A model generated the notes under the pieces. The model was not told where the DNA came from. It ran no database searches and saw nothing but the letters and a program-made list of their open reading frames with translations. A stretch of 37,202 nucleotides of DNA, taken from positions 1 to 37,202 of the IMG/VR virus record IMGVR_UViG_3300011258_001282, one strand, 5' to 3'. The first letter of the stretch is position 1, and each line of letters begins with the position of its first letter. Source of the stretch: a virus. Made by a program: the position numbers and the translations under genes. Below are positions 29,048-36,956 of this stretch, one piece after another.

Positions 29048-29853
29048 TGGGTGCAAGCGGCGGCGGAGGTGGTGGCTCAACCACACAAACAACAATTCCT
29101 TGGGCCGGTATTCAGCCGCACATTCTTGATGTGGCAAATCAGGCCAAAGCTGAGTACCTGAATACGCCGAACCAGGGGTACTATCCTGGGTCTACGGTTG
29201 TGCCGTTTTCGCAGCAAACGCAGGGCGCGTTGGATATGACCCAAGAGAGGGCGATGAATGGTTCGCCTTTAATTGGTGCAAGCCAAGATCAGCTCACAGC
29301 AACGATGCGCGGTGATTACCTTGACCCAACAACGAACCCGGTTTGGGGGTCTGTCTCTCATGACATTCGCAATCAGGTGAACGGACAATTTGGCGCTTCG
29401 GGTCGAACGGGCTCTGGGGCGCATCAAAGCGCAATTGCCAAGGGTTTGGGTGACGCAGCGGTTGGGCTTTATGAGCCAGAGCGCAACAGACAGATGCAAG
29501 GTATGTTTTTTGCTCCCCAACTTGCGCAACAGGATTACATCGACGCTCAGCAACTTGGCAGTGTTGGAGGGGCTTATGAAGACCTTTCTGGCCGCTATCT
29601 CCAGGACAATATCAACCGCTTTGAGTTTGGGCGGGATGCAAATCAAAGAGCCCTGAACGACTATTCATCGGTGATTAACGGCTATGCGGGAATTGGCGGT
29701 ACGACCACCGGCACACAGTCGCAGAAAAGGGGCAGTAAGCTGGGTGGCGCTTTGGGCGGTGCTGCTACGGGTGCATCAGTCGGCAGTATGTTTGGCCCCT
29801 GGGGAACGGCTGTTGGTGCCGGTGCCGGTGGCCTTCTTGGACTGTTTGGATAG
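29047..29853 (+). CDS. Ejection protein A (glycine-zipper C-terminus)
   Basis: 268 residues. Gly/Ser-rich start (GASGGGGGGSTTQT), helical centre with ALDMTQERAMNGSPLIG and NRQMQGMFFAPQLAQQDYIDAQQLG, and a C-terminal glycine zipper (LGGALGGAATGASVGSMFG, then GAGAGGLLGLFG) that could insert in a membrane. First of three consecutive virion proteins likely released into the host with DNA, as in P22 and T7. Confidence 0.72.
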   Translation: MGASGGGGGGSTTQTTIPWAGIQPHILDVANQAKAEYLNTPNQGYYPGSTVVPFSQQTQGALDMTQERAMNGSPLIGASQDQLTATMRGDYLDPTTNPVWGSVSHDIRNQVNGQFGASGRTGSGAHQSAIAKGLGDAAVGLYEPERNRQMQGMFFAPQLAQQDYIDAQQLGSVGGAYEDLSGRYLQDNINRFEFGRDANQRALNDYSSVINGYAGIGGTTTGTQSQKRGSKLGGALGGAATGASVGSMFGPWGTAVGAGAGGLLGLFG

Positions 29854-29862
29854 GGAACGAAC

Positions 29863-31191
29863 ATGAGCCAGCAATCACGCGGCCTATTGGATTTCTTTGG
29901 GACCGGCCAGCCCAGCTCGGGAGGTCGGGCCGGTGAAGGTTTTGATGTACGCGGACTCCTGAGTGACCCGCTTTTGCAATTTGGGGTAGAAACTCTCTCC
30001 AATAGGGGGGATGTCAGCGCAGGCTTGAGAGCAGCAAATAGCTCAATACAGAACAATCAGCGCAGCCAGCACCTCAACCAGCAGCAAGAGCGAGAGCAGC
30101 AGCGTTTTGATTGGGAGAGGCAGCAGCAGGAACAAGCGCAGGCACAGAGGGCGCAGTGGCAAGGATTATTGAGCGGCACGGGTGTCCCACAGAACCCAGA
30201 ACAAGGCCTGTTAGGCGCTCCACAGTCGCCACAAGATCCGGTGGGTGCCCCAGCCGCACCACAGGTGAGTGGTAACCCTCTGCTTGACAACCTGTCGCCA
30301 CAAGAAAAACAACTTCTCTCCACTATGTCTCCACAGCAGGGACAAGCCTATCTGTTGAACAAGCTCAACCAGCCACGATTTGAAACGGTGCAGAACCCAT
30401 ATGGGCGAGGCGGAGTTGGTCAGCGCAATTCTCAGACAGGGCAGATCGGTGGGTATCAAGGACCGGTCACGCCTTCTGCTCCACCAGCGGCTGTTCAAGA
30501 GTTTAATTTTGCCAAGCAGAACGGCTATGAGGGAAGTTTCGCGGACTTCATGCAGACTGTGAAACGGAACCCTGGAACGACTGTCAATGTGAACAATGGT
30601 GGTCTGGATACACCTGATGGCGTTCCGCAGTTTCCGGGTAAGTCGGTCGGTGCGGGCGCGCGAAATATCATATTGAATGTGGACGAAAAACGCCGCCAAG
30701 GGCAGGAAATTACGCCTGCTCAAGAAGACGCCTATAATCTCGCCCTGAAAGAGGTTCAGTCCTCCACAACAGACGCCACATTCGCGGCAAACATCAACCA
30801 AGCGCAGACGGATATTGCAAAGGGTGTAGAAATTCTTTTTCCAGAAGGACTGGAAGGAGAGTTCTCTCGCAGCTCATCAGCGCTAGGCAACATGCCGCTG
30901 ACTGATGCGCGAACGGCAAGACAGTCGTTTCGTCGGGCAGTAGAGGTGTTGCTCCGGTCTCGGACTGGCGCTGCGGCCCCGGACTCTGAGGTGAACAATT
31001 ACATGGACGCCTTCTATCCCTCCCCTCTTGATACTGAAGAGGGCGCACGGATCAAGGTTCAGCGTCTTCAGCAATATTTTAGCGACACAGCAGCTCTTCG
31101 ACCGAGGGCTTTTGGGGAGTCGATTAGCCAAACTAATGATTCATCCAATAGTAATGTCCTGCGATATGATGCACAGGGGAACCGGCTATGA
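29863..31191 (+). CDS. Ejection protein B (Gln-rich)
   Basis: 442 residues. A Gly/Ser/Gln-rich N-terminus, a charged coiled coil (LNQQQEREQQRFDWERQQQEQ), proline-rich linkers, a helical middle (LSPQEKQLLSTMSPQQGQAYLLNKL) and a long helical C-terminus (AEDAYNLALKEV-type). Low complexity and helical content fit an ejected internal protein. No enzyme domain seen. ATGA overlap with the next gene. Confidence 0.68.
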   Translation: MSQQSRGLLDFFGTGQPSSGGRAGEGFDVRGLLSDPLLQFGVETLSNRGDVSAGLRAANSSIQNNQRSQHLNQQQEREQQRFDWERQQQEQAQAQRAQWQGLLSGTGVPQNPEQGLLGAPQSPQDPVGAPAAPQVSGNPLLDNLSPQEKQLLSTMSPQQGQAYLLNKLNQPRFETVQNPYGRGGVGQRNSQTGQIGGYQGPVTPSAPPAAVQEFNFAKQNGYEGSFADFMQTVKRNPGTTVNVNNGGLDTPDGVPQFPGKSVGAGARNIILNVDEKRRQGQEITPAQEDAYNLALKEVQSSTTDATFAANINQAQTDIAKGVEILFPEGLEGEFSRSSSALGNMPLTDARTARQSFRRAVEVLLRSRTGAAAPDSEVNNYMDAFYPSPLDTEEGARIKVQRLQQYFSDTAALRPRAFGESISQTNDSSNSNVLRYDAQGNRL

Positions 31192-32873
31192 TGAGGGCTG
31201 AATTGTCTGACGGTCGCGTCCTTGAGTTCCCAGATGGGACAGACCCAGCCGTTATCGACCGAACCGTTCAGGGCCTGATGACAACAACGGCCCCGCAAAA
31301 AGAAGAACCCGGCTCTCTTGAGAATTTCGGTGTTGGTGCCGTTCAAGGGGTTGGCGATGTTCTTGGAACATTGGCGCGTAGCGGAGACTACTTGGCAACG
31401 CAGGTATTTGGCGAAAGCCCAACAGAACGTATTCTTGGCCAGACACCACAGCAAATCATGGCGGACCAAAGCGAACGCTTTGAGGAGAAGCATGGTGGAT
31501 TTGCGGGAAGTGCTGGCCGGATCGGCGGGCAGCTTGCTGCGTCACTTCCTTTAATGGCGGGTGCCGGGGCGCTGGCTCAAGGTGCGGCACGGGCTGCGCC
31601 TGCCATAGCGCCTGCTGTGAGCACCCTTTCTGGTGCCGGGGGCCTTGGGTCTAAAGTGGCTGCCGGGGCCCTTCAGGGTGGAACGGTGGCAGGGCTTACG
31701 TCTGGTGCCTCAGAAAACCCGGAACAAGACATCGCTTTGGGTGCGGCATTTGGGGGGGCTATTCCAGGTGTGGCTGCGGCAGGTCGGGCGGCAGGAAGAA
31801 GTGTTAGGGAAGCTGTGCGCCCAGCGATTAGCGAGGGTGCGCGGAGACTGGCGGCAAAGGCTGATGATTTCGGCATTCCAATTAACGCGGCTCAATTGGC
31901 GGATACGCCTTTTTTGCGAACGATAGATTCAGTCACGCGCAAACTACCATTTTCGGGCGCTCGCCCTCGGCTGGAATCTCAGCAGGCTGCGTTTAACCGC
32001 GCTGTCAGCAGAACTATTGGCGAAGATACGGACAAGATCACCGCTGATGTCTACTCTACTGCTAAGTCTCGCATAGGTCAGATGTTTGAGCGCCTGTCCT
32101 CTCGAAACCAATTGCCGCTCACAAATGAAACCAGGTCTGCGCTTGAGCAAGTGCGAGAGCAGGCAACCCGTTATGGGGCTGATGATACTGCGCGAGCAGT
32201 TTCGTCAATCATTGATGATGTTGCCGCAAAGGCGGATGACGGTGTTTTGCCGGGGCGGGCCTATCAAGGCATTGATTCCTTGATTGGCAAAATATCAAAG
32301 TCGGGCGGAGAAAAGGCGCATTTTCTTGGACAGGTCCGCGACGTGTTGCGGGGGGCTATGGATGATGCGATCTCTGAAAGTGACCGTGGAGCGTGGCAAA
32401 CGGCTCGGCAGCAATGGCGGAACCTCAAGACCATTCGGGATCTTGTCGCGAAGGGTGACGCAGATGGCAATATTCGGCCTGCGTTGCTTCAGGGGCGCGT
32501 GACCGCTGGCGGCGCTGCTAAGGAGTCCGTTGCATCGGGTCGCGGCGGAGAACTGGCTGAACTGGCACAAGTCGGGCAGCGCTTCCTAAAAGACACTATT
32601 CCAAGTTCCGGCACGGCTGAAAGAGCGGCTGTTATGGGGGCGTTTGGTGGCGCACCTGTTGCAGCGGTTGTGGAGCCTATGGCGTTTGCGGCGGGAGCGG
32701 GCCTTCTTGGTGGGGGCAGAGCAGCGCAGAGTTTTATCAACTCACCCGCTTACAGAAATTTCCTACTTCAAAGGGCTTCTGGGTCTGTTCCCGGCGTCGG
32801 GGGCGGGCAAGGTCTTTTGTCCTCTTACGCGTCCCCGGTCCTTTCTCTCCCCGCTGTCAACGTGCTCCGTTAA
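31188..32873 (+). CDS. Ejection protein C (membrane-active)
   Basis: 561 residues. N-terminal SDGRVLEFPDGTDPAVIDRTVQ, a long Ala/Gly-rich segment (about 110-200) of amphipathic and hydrophobic helices, a helical middle (ALEQVREQATRYGADDTARAV) and a second Ala/Gly-rich segment near the end. Similar proteins form the channel for DNA across the host envelope. No lytic transglycosylase motif found. Confidence 0.7.
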   Translation: MMRAELSDGRVLEFPDGTDPAVIDRTVQGLMTTTAPQKEEPGSLENFGVGAVQGVGDVLGTLARSGDYLATQVFGESPTERILGQTPQQIMADQSERFEEKHGGFAGSAGRIGGQLAASLPLMAGAGALAQGAARAAPAIAPAVSTLSGAGGLGSKVAAGALQGGTVAGLTSGASENPEQDIALGAAFGGAIPGVAAAGRAAGRSVREAVRPAISEGARRLAAKADDFGIPINAAQLADTPFLRTIDSVTRKLPFSGARPRLESQQAAFNRAVSRTIGEDTDKITADVYSTAKSRIGQMFERLSSRNQLPLTNETRSALEQVREQATRYGADDTARAVSSIIDDVAAKADDGVLPGRAYQGIDSLIGKISKSGGEKAHFLGQVRDVLRGAMDDAISESDRGAWQTARQQWRNLKTIRDLVAKGDADGNIRPALLQGRVTAGGAAKESVASGRGGELAELAQVGQRFLKDTIPSSGTAERAAVMGAFGGAPVAAVVEPMAFAAGAGLLGGGRAAQSFINSPAYRNFLLQRASGSVPGVGGGQGLLSSYASPVLSLPAVNVLR

Positions 32874-32979
32874 GCCGCGCAAAAAGCTGAAGAAAAAGAC
32901 AACGATCAAAATGAGAATAGCGGACGGTAGATCTAGGGTCATTCGGCCAGTCTAGCGCAACTGTAAACTTGGTATCAAG

Positions 32980-33002
32980 CCCGCCATTTTAGGCGGGTTT
33001 TT
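32980..33002 (+). terminator. Terminator before tail-fibre gene
   Basis: CCCGCC-ATTTTA-GGCGGG, a perfect 6-bp stem (32980-32997), followed by TTTTTC. It separates the ejection genes from the tail-fibre and lysis genes. No separate promoter is evident in the 145-bp gap (32874-33018), so partial read-through is likely. Confidence 0.9.
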
Positions 33003-33018
33003 CTATGGAGAAAGCCCA

Positions 33019-34074
33019 ATGGGTGTTTATGACTGGTCCGCGACCGCCGCAGACAATGATGATGCTGACAGCGCTATCAACTGGCTAGAGGGCCAAGCCC
33101 CCTCGACGGTCAATAACTCCGCTCGCAGTATGATGGCGGAATTGGCAAAGTGGATCAAAGACAATAATGGCACCGTAACCACTGGCGGCTCATCAAACGA
33201 CTACACGGTCGGTTCCAACAACAGCTATTTGTCACTGGTCGATGGGACCACGATCTTGGTGGAGGCCAACCACACTAACACCGGTGCGGCTACACTGAAT
33301 GTGGATGCAATAGGCGCGGTGGCGGTGGTCCGCGATGCAGATGTTGCGCTAGTGGGCGGCGAAATCAAAATCGGTGGTCGCTACTTGTTGTCCTACGATA
33401 GCGGCTTGAGCAAGTGGTTGTTGTTGAACCCCACCGGGGCGTTCACTTCTGTGAACAACAACTTCACCGAGGGCCAGACGGTCACAAAGGCCGCTGCTGA
33501 TGCCAATATAATTGCGTCCAGAACGGGGGCTGGTGCCTCTGGTGCCTTTATGGGTGCCCACAATGCGAAGGCTGTCTTTGGCAGCAATACGAATGTCCAA
33601 GTTGATTATGTAATCAATGGTGTCGCTAAGGGGTCTCTGGGAGTAAGCGGTGGCTATTTCACACCAGGGCTGACCGATGCCGGAGCGGGCACGTTCAACA
33701 CGGCGGGATATTTCCGCAATAGCGTTGCGCTTCCCATTCAAAGGTCCAATCAAACCTCAGAAACGGCCTCGACGGCGGGGAGCCTGATCACGCTTACACA
33801 TGGGTTTTCTGCGGTGCCGTCCCTGGTGCAAGCGTGGGCTGTTTGTAAGGCAGCAGAGGGCAATTATTCCATTGGCGATATCGTCGTCCTAAACAATGCG
33901 TCCAACAACCCGAGTGGTGCGGCGAGCATTGGTATCCAGATATTCTATGACACAACCAACTGCTTTGCGCGTGTAGCGTCTGGCGGTTTTGGGTTGCTGT
34001 TTGACCGCACAACCGGCACGGCCTTTACCCCGACTGTTTCCAGTTGGAACATTGTTCTCAAGGCGTGGGTGTGA
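33019..34074 (+). CDS. Tail fibre / receptor-binding protein
   Basis: 351 residues. N-terminus VYDWSATAADNDDADSAINWLEG and APSTVNNSARSMMAELAKW is the common anchoring module of many podovirus tail fibres (D-W-x-x-T-A-x-x-N). The middle is beta-rich (TVGSNNSYLSLVDGTTI); the C-terminal 100 residues form a separate compact domain (ITLTHGFSAVPSLVQAWAVC), likely for the receptor. Stop overlaps the endolysin start by one base. Confidence 0.82.
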   Translation: MGVYDWSATAADNDDADSAINWLEGQAPSTVNNSARSMMAELAKWIKDNNGTVTTGGSSNDYTVGSNNSYLSLVDGTTILVEANHTNTGAATLNVDAIGAVAVVRDADVALVGGEIKIGGRYLLSYDSGLSKWLLLNPTGAFTSVNNNFTEGQTVTKAAADANIIASRTGAGASGAFMGAHNAKAVFGSNTNVQVDYVINGVAKGSLGVSGGYFTPGLTDAGAGTFNTAGYFRNSVALPIQRSNQTSETASTAGSLITLTHGFSAVPSLVQAWAVCKAAEGNYSIGDIVVLNNASNNPSGAASIGIQIFYDTTNCFARVASGGFGLLFDRTTGTAFTPTVSSWNIVLKAWV

Positions 34075-34445
34075 TGGCAAATTGGCAACCTGAGCTAACG
34101 CCAAGCTTCACACCCGAAGAGATGGCCTGCAAATGTGGGTGTGGGCGTTCGGATATGGACGCGGATTTCATGCTTTCCTTGCAAGGTCTGCGGGATCGCA
34201 TCGGGCCCATGAAAATCACATCGGGGTTTCGGTGCCCTAATCATCCCGAAGAGAAGAAGAAAAGCAAGCCAGGGGCGCATTCCGCTGGTCTGGCTGCTGA
34301 CTTCAAGCCTCTGAATGCGTCAATGTGGGAGGCTCTCAAGCACGTCTTTGCGATGGAGTTCCCTGGCGTTGGCATTGCAAAATCATTCATTCATGTAGAC
34401 GGTGGGCATCCATCGGCGCACCGTCCAGCGCTGTGGACATATTGA
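34074..34445 (+). CDS. M15 peptidase endolysin
   Basis: 123 residues from ATG at 34074. A Cys-rich start (FTPEEMACKCGCGRSDMD) precedes the M15 peptidase core: ITSGFRCPNHPE, GAHSAGLAADF with His69 and Asp76, and FIHVDGG with His107, the usual zinc ligands. It would cleave peptidoglycan peptide bonds at the end of infection. No signal peptide, so export depends on the holin. Located in the lysis block. Confidence 0.93.
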   Translation: MANWQPELTPSFTPEEMACKCGCGRSDMDADFMLSLQGLRDRIGPMKITSGFRCPNHPEEKKKSKPGAHSAGLAADFKPLNASMWEALKHVFAMEFPGVGIAKSFIHVDGGHPSAHRPALWTY

Positions 34446-34453
34446 GGTAATTT

Positions 34454-34867
34454 ATGAAAATTGATCCGACAAAAGTTATTGAGAAATCGGTCTGCCAGGC
34501 AAAGATTGATGAGATATTCGTTCGGCTCCCTGAGTTCATCGAAGACGTTGCGCCGTCTCTTGAGCAAGATGAGGTTGGCGACCTAACCTATATTGCCAAA
34601 CTCTGGGCGGACTTCTGCGCGGCAAGTGACTTTGAAATTCGTGGCGGCAGACAAAGCCAGAAGGTGAGCGACCTTCCCGACGACCAGAAGCAGCAAGAGG
34701 TGCAGGATATTGTGCTGGCGCTTGAATCGCGTGTGCAGATGATCGAGAAAGAAATCAGTGATCGGCTGAGCGAGGAACAACGGGCCGAAATGGCCGCAAT
34801 TCATTTGCTTGGGTTTGAGGTTGCGACAGGTTGTGGCTACCAGACGATGAGCGGTGGGGGTAAGTAA
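34454..34867 (+). CDS. Hypothetical protein of lysis block
   Basis: 137 residues, with GAGG ten bases before the ATG. Helical, acidic at the middle (DLPDDQKQQEVQDIVLALESRVQMIEKEISDRL), with a C-terminal GYQTMSGGGK. No transmembrane segment. No family recognised. Located between endolysin and a membrane protein. Confidence 0.65.
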   Translation: MKIDPTKVIEKSVCQAKIDEIFVRLPEFIEDVAPSLEQDEVGDLTYIAKLWADFCAASDFEIRGGRQSQKVSDLPDDQKQQEVQDIVLALESRVQMIEKEISDRLSEEQRAEMAAIHLLGFEVATGCGYQTMSGGGK

Positions 34868-34868
34868 T

Positions 34869-35405
34869 ATGGAGCGTCTACTGGCCCCTTACGCCCTTGC
34901 AGCGGCCATCCTCGCGGCGACCGTGTATGTGGTGCATTCTCTGTTTAGCAGGGGTCGGGAGAGTTGGCGTGATTATTGGCCCCAGTTAGAAACCTGCGTA
35001 ATTTTGCTCATCGTATACGGATCATGTAGAGCGCTGTTTGAGCTTTATGGTCGGTGGGATTTGTTCTGGCAGTTTGGGGTTGTTGATACTGTTGCCGGTG
35101 TCGCCCTGTGGGCGATTTATGAAAAACGTTGGCAGCGAGCGGGCATTGGGCTCTTTGCGGCATTGCTTCTTGTTCATATCGGGTACGGGTTAGCCCTTTG
35201 GGCGGGGGTGGAGGCCAGCCAAATGGCTTACAATCGTATGATAAATGGCCTATTCTACTTACAGATTTTGCTGCCTGTTATTGCAACGTGGTTGCAGAAC
35301 CGGAAGGGGAAACAGGGCTATGGCTGGCTGGGCGTGGTTGATACTGCTAGTGCCGTGTTTTTTGCTCCTTGTGGCCCTAACGCACACGCCAAGGCGAGGG
35401 GCTGA
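34869..35405 (+). CDS. Multi-pass membrane protein, possible holin-like
   Basis: 178 residues from ATG at 34869 (one base after the preceding TAA). Four to five hydrophobic segments (about 5-24, 40-58, 70-86, 92-112, 125-140). No signature. Membrane topology and place beside endolysin allow a holin or regulator role. The last 35 residues look unlike the rest and overlap a second reading frame, so the true C-terminus is less certain. Confidence 0.65.
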   Translation: MERLLAPYALAAAILAATVYVVHSLFSRGRESWRDYWPQLETCVILLIVYGSCRALFELYGRWDLFWQFGVVDTVAGVALWAIYEKRWQRAGIGLFAALLLVHIGYGLALWAGVEASQMAYNRMINGLFYLQILLPVIATWLQNRKGKQGYGWLGVVDTASAVFFAPCGPNAHAKARG

Positions 35406-35445
35406 AGATGACGGACGCCGCCGCAAGCGAAACTTTCGAGAATAG
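35320..35445 (+). CDS. Possible embedded small membrane protein
   Basis: 41 residues, in another frame over the end of the membrane-protein gene and the start of the next gene. MAGWAWLILLVPCFLLLVAL is a good transmembrane helix, followed by a charged tail (PRRGAEDDGRRRKR). Embedded small reading frames occur in lysis cassettes (Rz1-type). A weak ribosome site precedes the ATG. No lipobox is present. Could be an artefact of overlap. Confidence 0.35.
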   Translation: MAGWAWLILLVPCFLLLVALTHTPRRGAEDDGRRRKRNFRE

Positions 35446-35707
35446 GATTGTAGCATTTCTGGTGAAGGCTATCGCACCCTTATTGCAAGGGCTGGTCTTG
35501 ATTGTTGTGACTTATGCCATAACAACGATGCGCGCTGAGAGCGAGGCGCGGGAAGACGATAGCATCAAAATCCGAGAAATCCATATCATGGTTGGGAACT
35601 TGGTAGAGGTAGACCGCCGCCATGATGCTACATTGATGAAACTTGATGACAGAATTAGAACGTTAGAAATTGGTCCACGCAGGGGTGGGGTGGCACCTAA
35701 CGAGTAA
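35408..35707 (+). CDS. Membrane-anchored coiled-coil protein, spanin-like
   Basis: 99 residues. One N-terminal transmembrane helix (LVKAIAPLLQGLVLIVVTYAI) then a charged helical part (AESEAREDDSIKIREIHIM, DRRHDATLMKLDDRIRTLE). One helix with a soluble coiled coil on the far side is the plan of an inner-membrane spanin, but sequence identity to any Rz family is not evident. It ends 22 nt before a convergent gene. Confidence 0.58.
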   Translation: MTDAAASETFENRIVAFLVKAIAPLLQGLVLIVVTYAITTMRAESEAREDDSIKIREIHIMVGNLVEVDRRHDATLMKLDDRIRTLEIGPRRGGVAPNE

Positions 35708-35729
35708 CTTGCTTAGCAGCCGCATCCCT

Positions 35730-35954
35730 CTACCTCTGGTTCAGTCGCCTAGCTTCGCGCCACGCGGTAAACTCACACCTTCCAGCCATAATTATACCGT
35801 TGGCAAAGATTCCGTGGGTCGCCTTTCTTTTGCAACCGCAACTGCATTTTCTTAAATAGCGTTTGTCTTTGTACGTTTCAGGAAAAGAGGCGACCAAATC
35901 CTTTACTGTAAGTCTGTGTTCTAGACATGACCCGTATTGAGGATTTTCGTTCAC
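35730..35954 (-). CDS. Small Cys-rich protein, minus-strand cassette
   Basis: 74 residues with GTG start at 35954 and AGAGGG upstream. Contains CLEHRLTVKDLVASFPETY, then RKCSCGCKRKATHGIFANG and GRC, a compact Cys/His group likely to bind zinc. Opposite to its neighbours. Lies downstream of another small frame (35961-36089) by 6 nt, so the two form a short cassette. Function unknown; a moron is likely. Confidence 0.65.
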   Translation of the reverse strand: MNENPQYGSCLEHRLTVKDLVASFPETYKDKRYLRKCSCGCKRKATHGIFANGIIMAGRCEFTAWREARRLNQR

Positions 35955-35960
35955 GGTCTC

Positions 35961-36089
35961 TCACCCTCTGTAAGTAGCTGCGGGCCGGACGTTACATCCA
36001 ACGGCATGTTTAGGCCCATTCTCGATATTCGGGCAGACAACCCCGGCGGCACTACCGCCTCGAAATCCAGTGTCATGTCTCCGCAGCAT
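35961..36089 (-). CDS. Small protein, first gene of the minus-strand cassette
   Basis: 42 residues (MLRRHDTGFRGGSAAGVVCP at the start, NVRPAATYRG at the end). The ATG is 5 nt after a TATACT box, so the message may be leaderless. Two Cys. Six nt before the GTG of the next gene. Small and weakly supported, but the promoter, size and coupling agree. Confidence 0.45.
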   Translation of the reverse strand: MLRRHDTGFRGGSAAGVVCPNIENGPKHAVGCNVRPAATYRG

Positions 36090-36094
36090 CACTC

Positions 36095-36122
36095 AGTATA
36101 CAGAATCTAGGTGGGTGGGCAA
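36095..36122 (-). promoter_or_regulatory. Promoter for minus-strand cassette
   Basis: On the minus strand TTGCCC (36122-36117) and TATACT (36100-36095) are separated by 16 bp. The predicted start is about at the ATG at 36089. It would express the two small genes leftward, independently of the late operon. Confidence 0.5.
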
Positions 36123-36156
36123 AAGAAAAACCCGACTACGGTAGGACGCAGCCGGG
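36121..36156 (-). terminator. Minus-strand terminator upstream of cassette
   Basis: Read leftward, CCCGGCTGCG and CGTAGTCGGG make a 10-bp stem with two G-U pairs and a 6-nt loop, then TTTTTCTTTT. On the plus strand two pairs become A-C mismatches, so it favours minus-strand transcripts. It would stop RNA coming leftward from the right end before the cassette promoter. Confidence 0.75.
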
Positions 36157-36235
36157 CTTGGTTCTGAACCGCCGAAAGGGGCGGGGTGTGATCACATTCC
36201 AATTCTACCGCTCTCATACAGAAAGGCAATGACAA

Positions 36236-36766
36236 ATGGACTGGAAGTCGATTGTAAAGACGGTCGCCCCAGGGATCGCAACCGCCCTTGGCGGCCCTTT
36301 GGCTGGTATGGGCGTAAAGGCCATTGCGGGGGCACTGCTTGGCCCTGATAGCGTCGAGGGCGCAACAGAGGATATGGTTGCCCAAGCCGTCCTTGCCGCA
36401 TCGCCTGCCGATCTGGTGAAGCTGAAAGAGGTGGAGGCTGATTTCCAACAGGACATGAAGGCCCTGGATGTGGATCTTGTAAGGATCTCCTCAGAAGACC
36501 GTCAGAGCGCCCGTGACAGGCAGGTAAAGACCGGGGACCAAATGCCCGCCTATATCGCGTTTGCCTCTCTGTCGGGCTTCTTTGGAATCCTGGTGGCTAT
36601 GATCTTTGTCGAACTGCCGCCCGCATCCGAAGCGCCCTTGAATGTGATGCTTGGGGCCTTGGGGGCTCTCGTGGTGGCTATCGGCAATTACTATTTCGGA
36701 TCGTCTGCCGGATCGTCCGCCAAGAATGCAATGATTGCCAACCTGCTTGGGGACCGCTCGCCCTAA
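36236..36766 (+). CDS. Holin, 3TM type
   Basis: 176 residues. Gly-rich N-terminal helix (TVAPGIATALGGPLAGMGVKAIAGALLG, about 10-36), a charged helical middle (LVKLKEVEADFQQDMKALDVDLVRI), then two transmembrane helices at about 104-127 and 135-155. This plan matches the 3TM_holin family, which includes the gene-transfer-agent release holin of alphaproteobacteria. It would open the inner membrane for the endolysin. Located right of the minus-strand cassette. Confidence 0.85.
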   Translation: MDWKSIVKTVAPGIATALGGPLAGMGVKAIAGALLGPDSVEGATEDMVAQAVLAASPADLVKLKEVEADFQQDMKALDVDLVRISSEDRQSARDRQVKTGDQMPAYIAFASLSGFFGILVAMIFVELPPASEAPLNVMLGALGALVVAIGNYYFGSSAGSSAKNAMIANLLGDRSP

Positions 36767-36930
36767 TCCTTCGGGGGCCATATGAAGGAACAGATGAGAA
36801 CGAGGCCTGCCACAATAGCAAAGATCAGCGATATCTCCGCAACACCCGCTCGACCTATTGATGCCCCAGCCGCTCCCAAAAGGACGAAAACCAGAATACC
36901 CAAAAAAACATACGCGCGTTTTCTATCCAT
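36763..36930 (-). CDS. Small two-helix membrane protein beside attR
   Basis: 55 residues starting MDRKRAYVFLGILVFVLLGA, with a second hydrophobic helix (ISLIFAIVAGLVLICSFIW) and a charged end. Positive-inside rule puts the N-terminus in the cytoplasm. GGGAG lies 12 bases before the ATG. Its stop overlaps the holin stop by 4 nt on the other strand. A lone minus-strand membrane gene at the prophage edge suggests lysogenic expression, for example superinfection exclusion; unproven. Confidence 0.65.
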   Translation of the reverse strand: MDRKRAYVFLGILVFVLLGAAGASIGRAGVAEISLIFAIVAGLVLICSFIWPPKD

Positions 36931-36956
36931 CACTGACTAAGCTCCCTATTTTTTGA

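Noticed and set aside
32887-32955. Short frame in the gap before the tail-fibre gene
   Set aside because: Only 14 codons from the ATG, no ribosome site and no relation to the terminator that follows.
33019-34074. Diversity-generating retroelement as in Bordetella phage BPP-1
   Set aside because: The phage type suggested looking, but there is no reverse transcriptase gene and no template/variable repeat pair seen.
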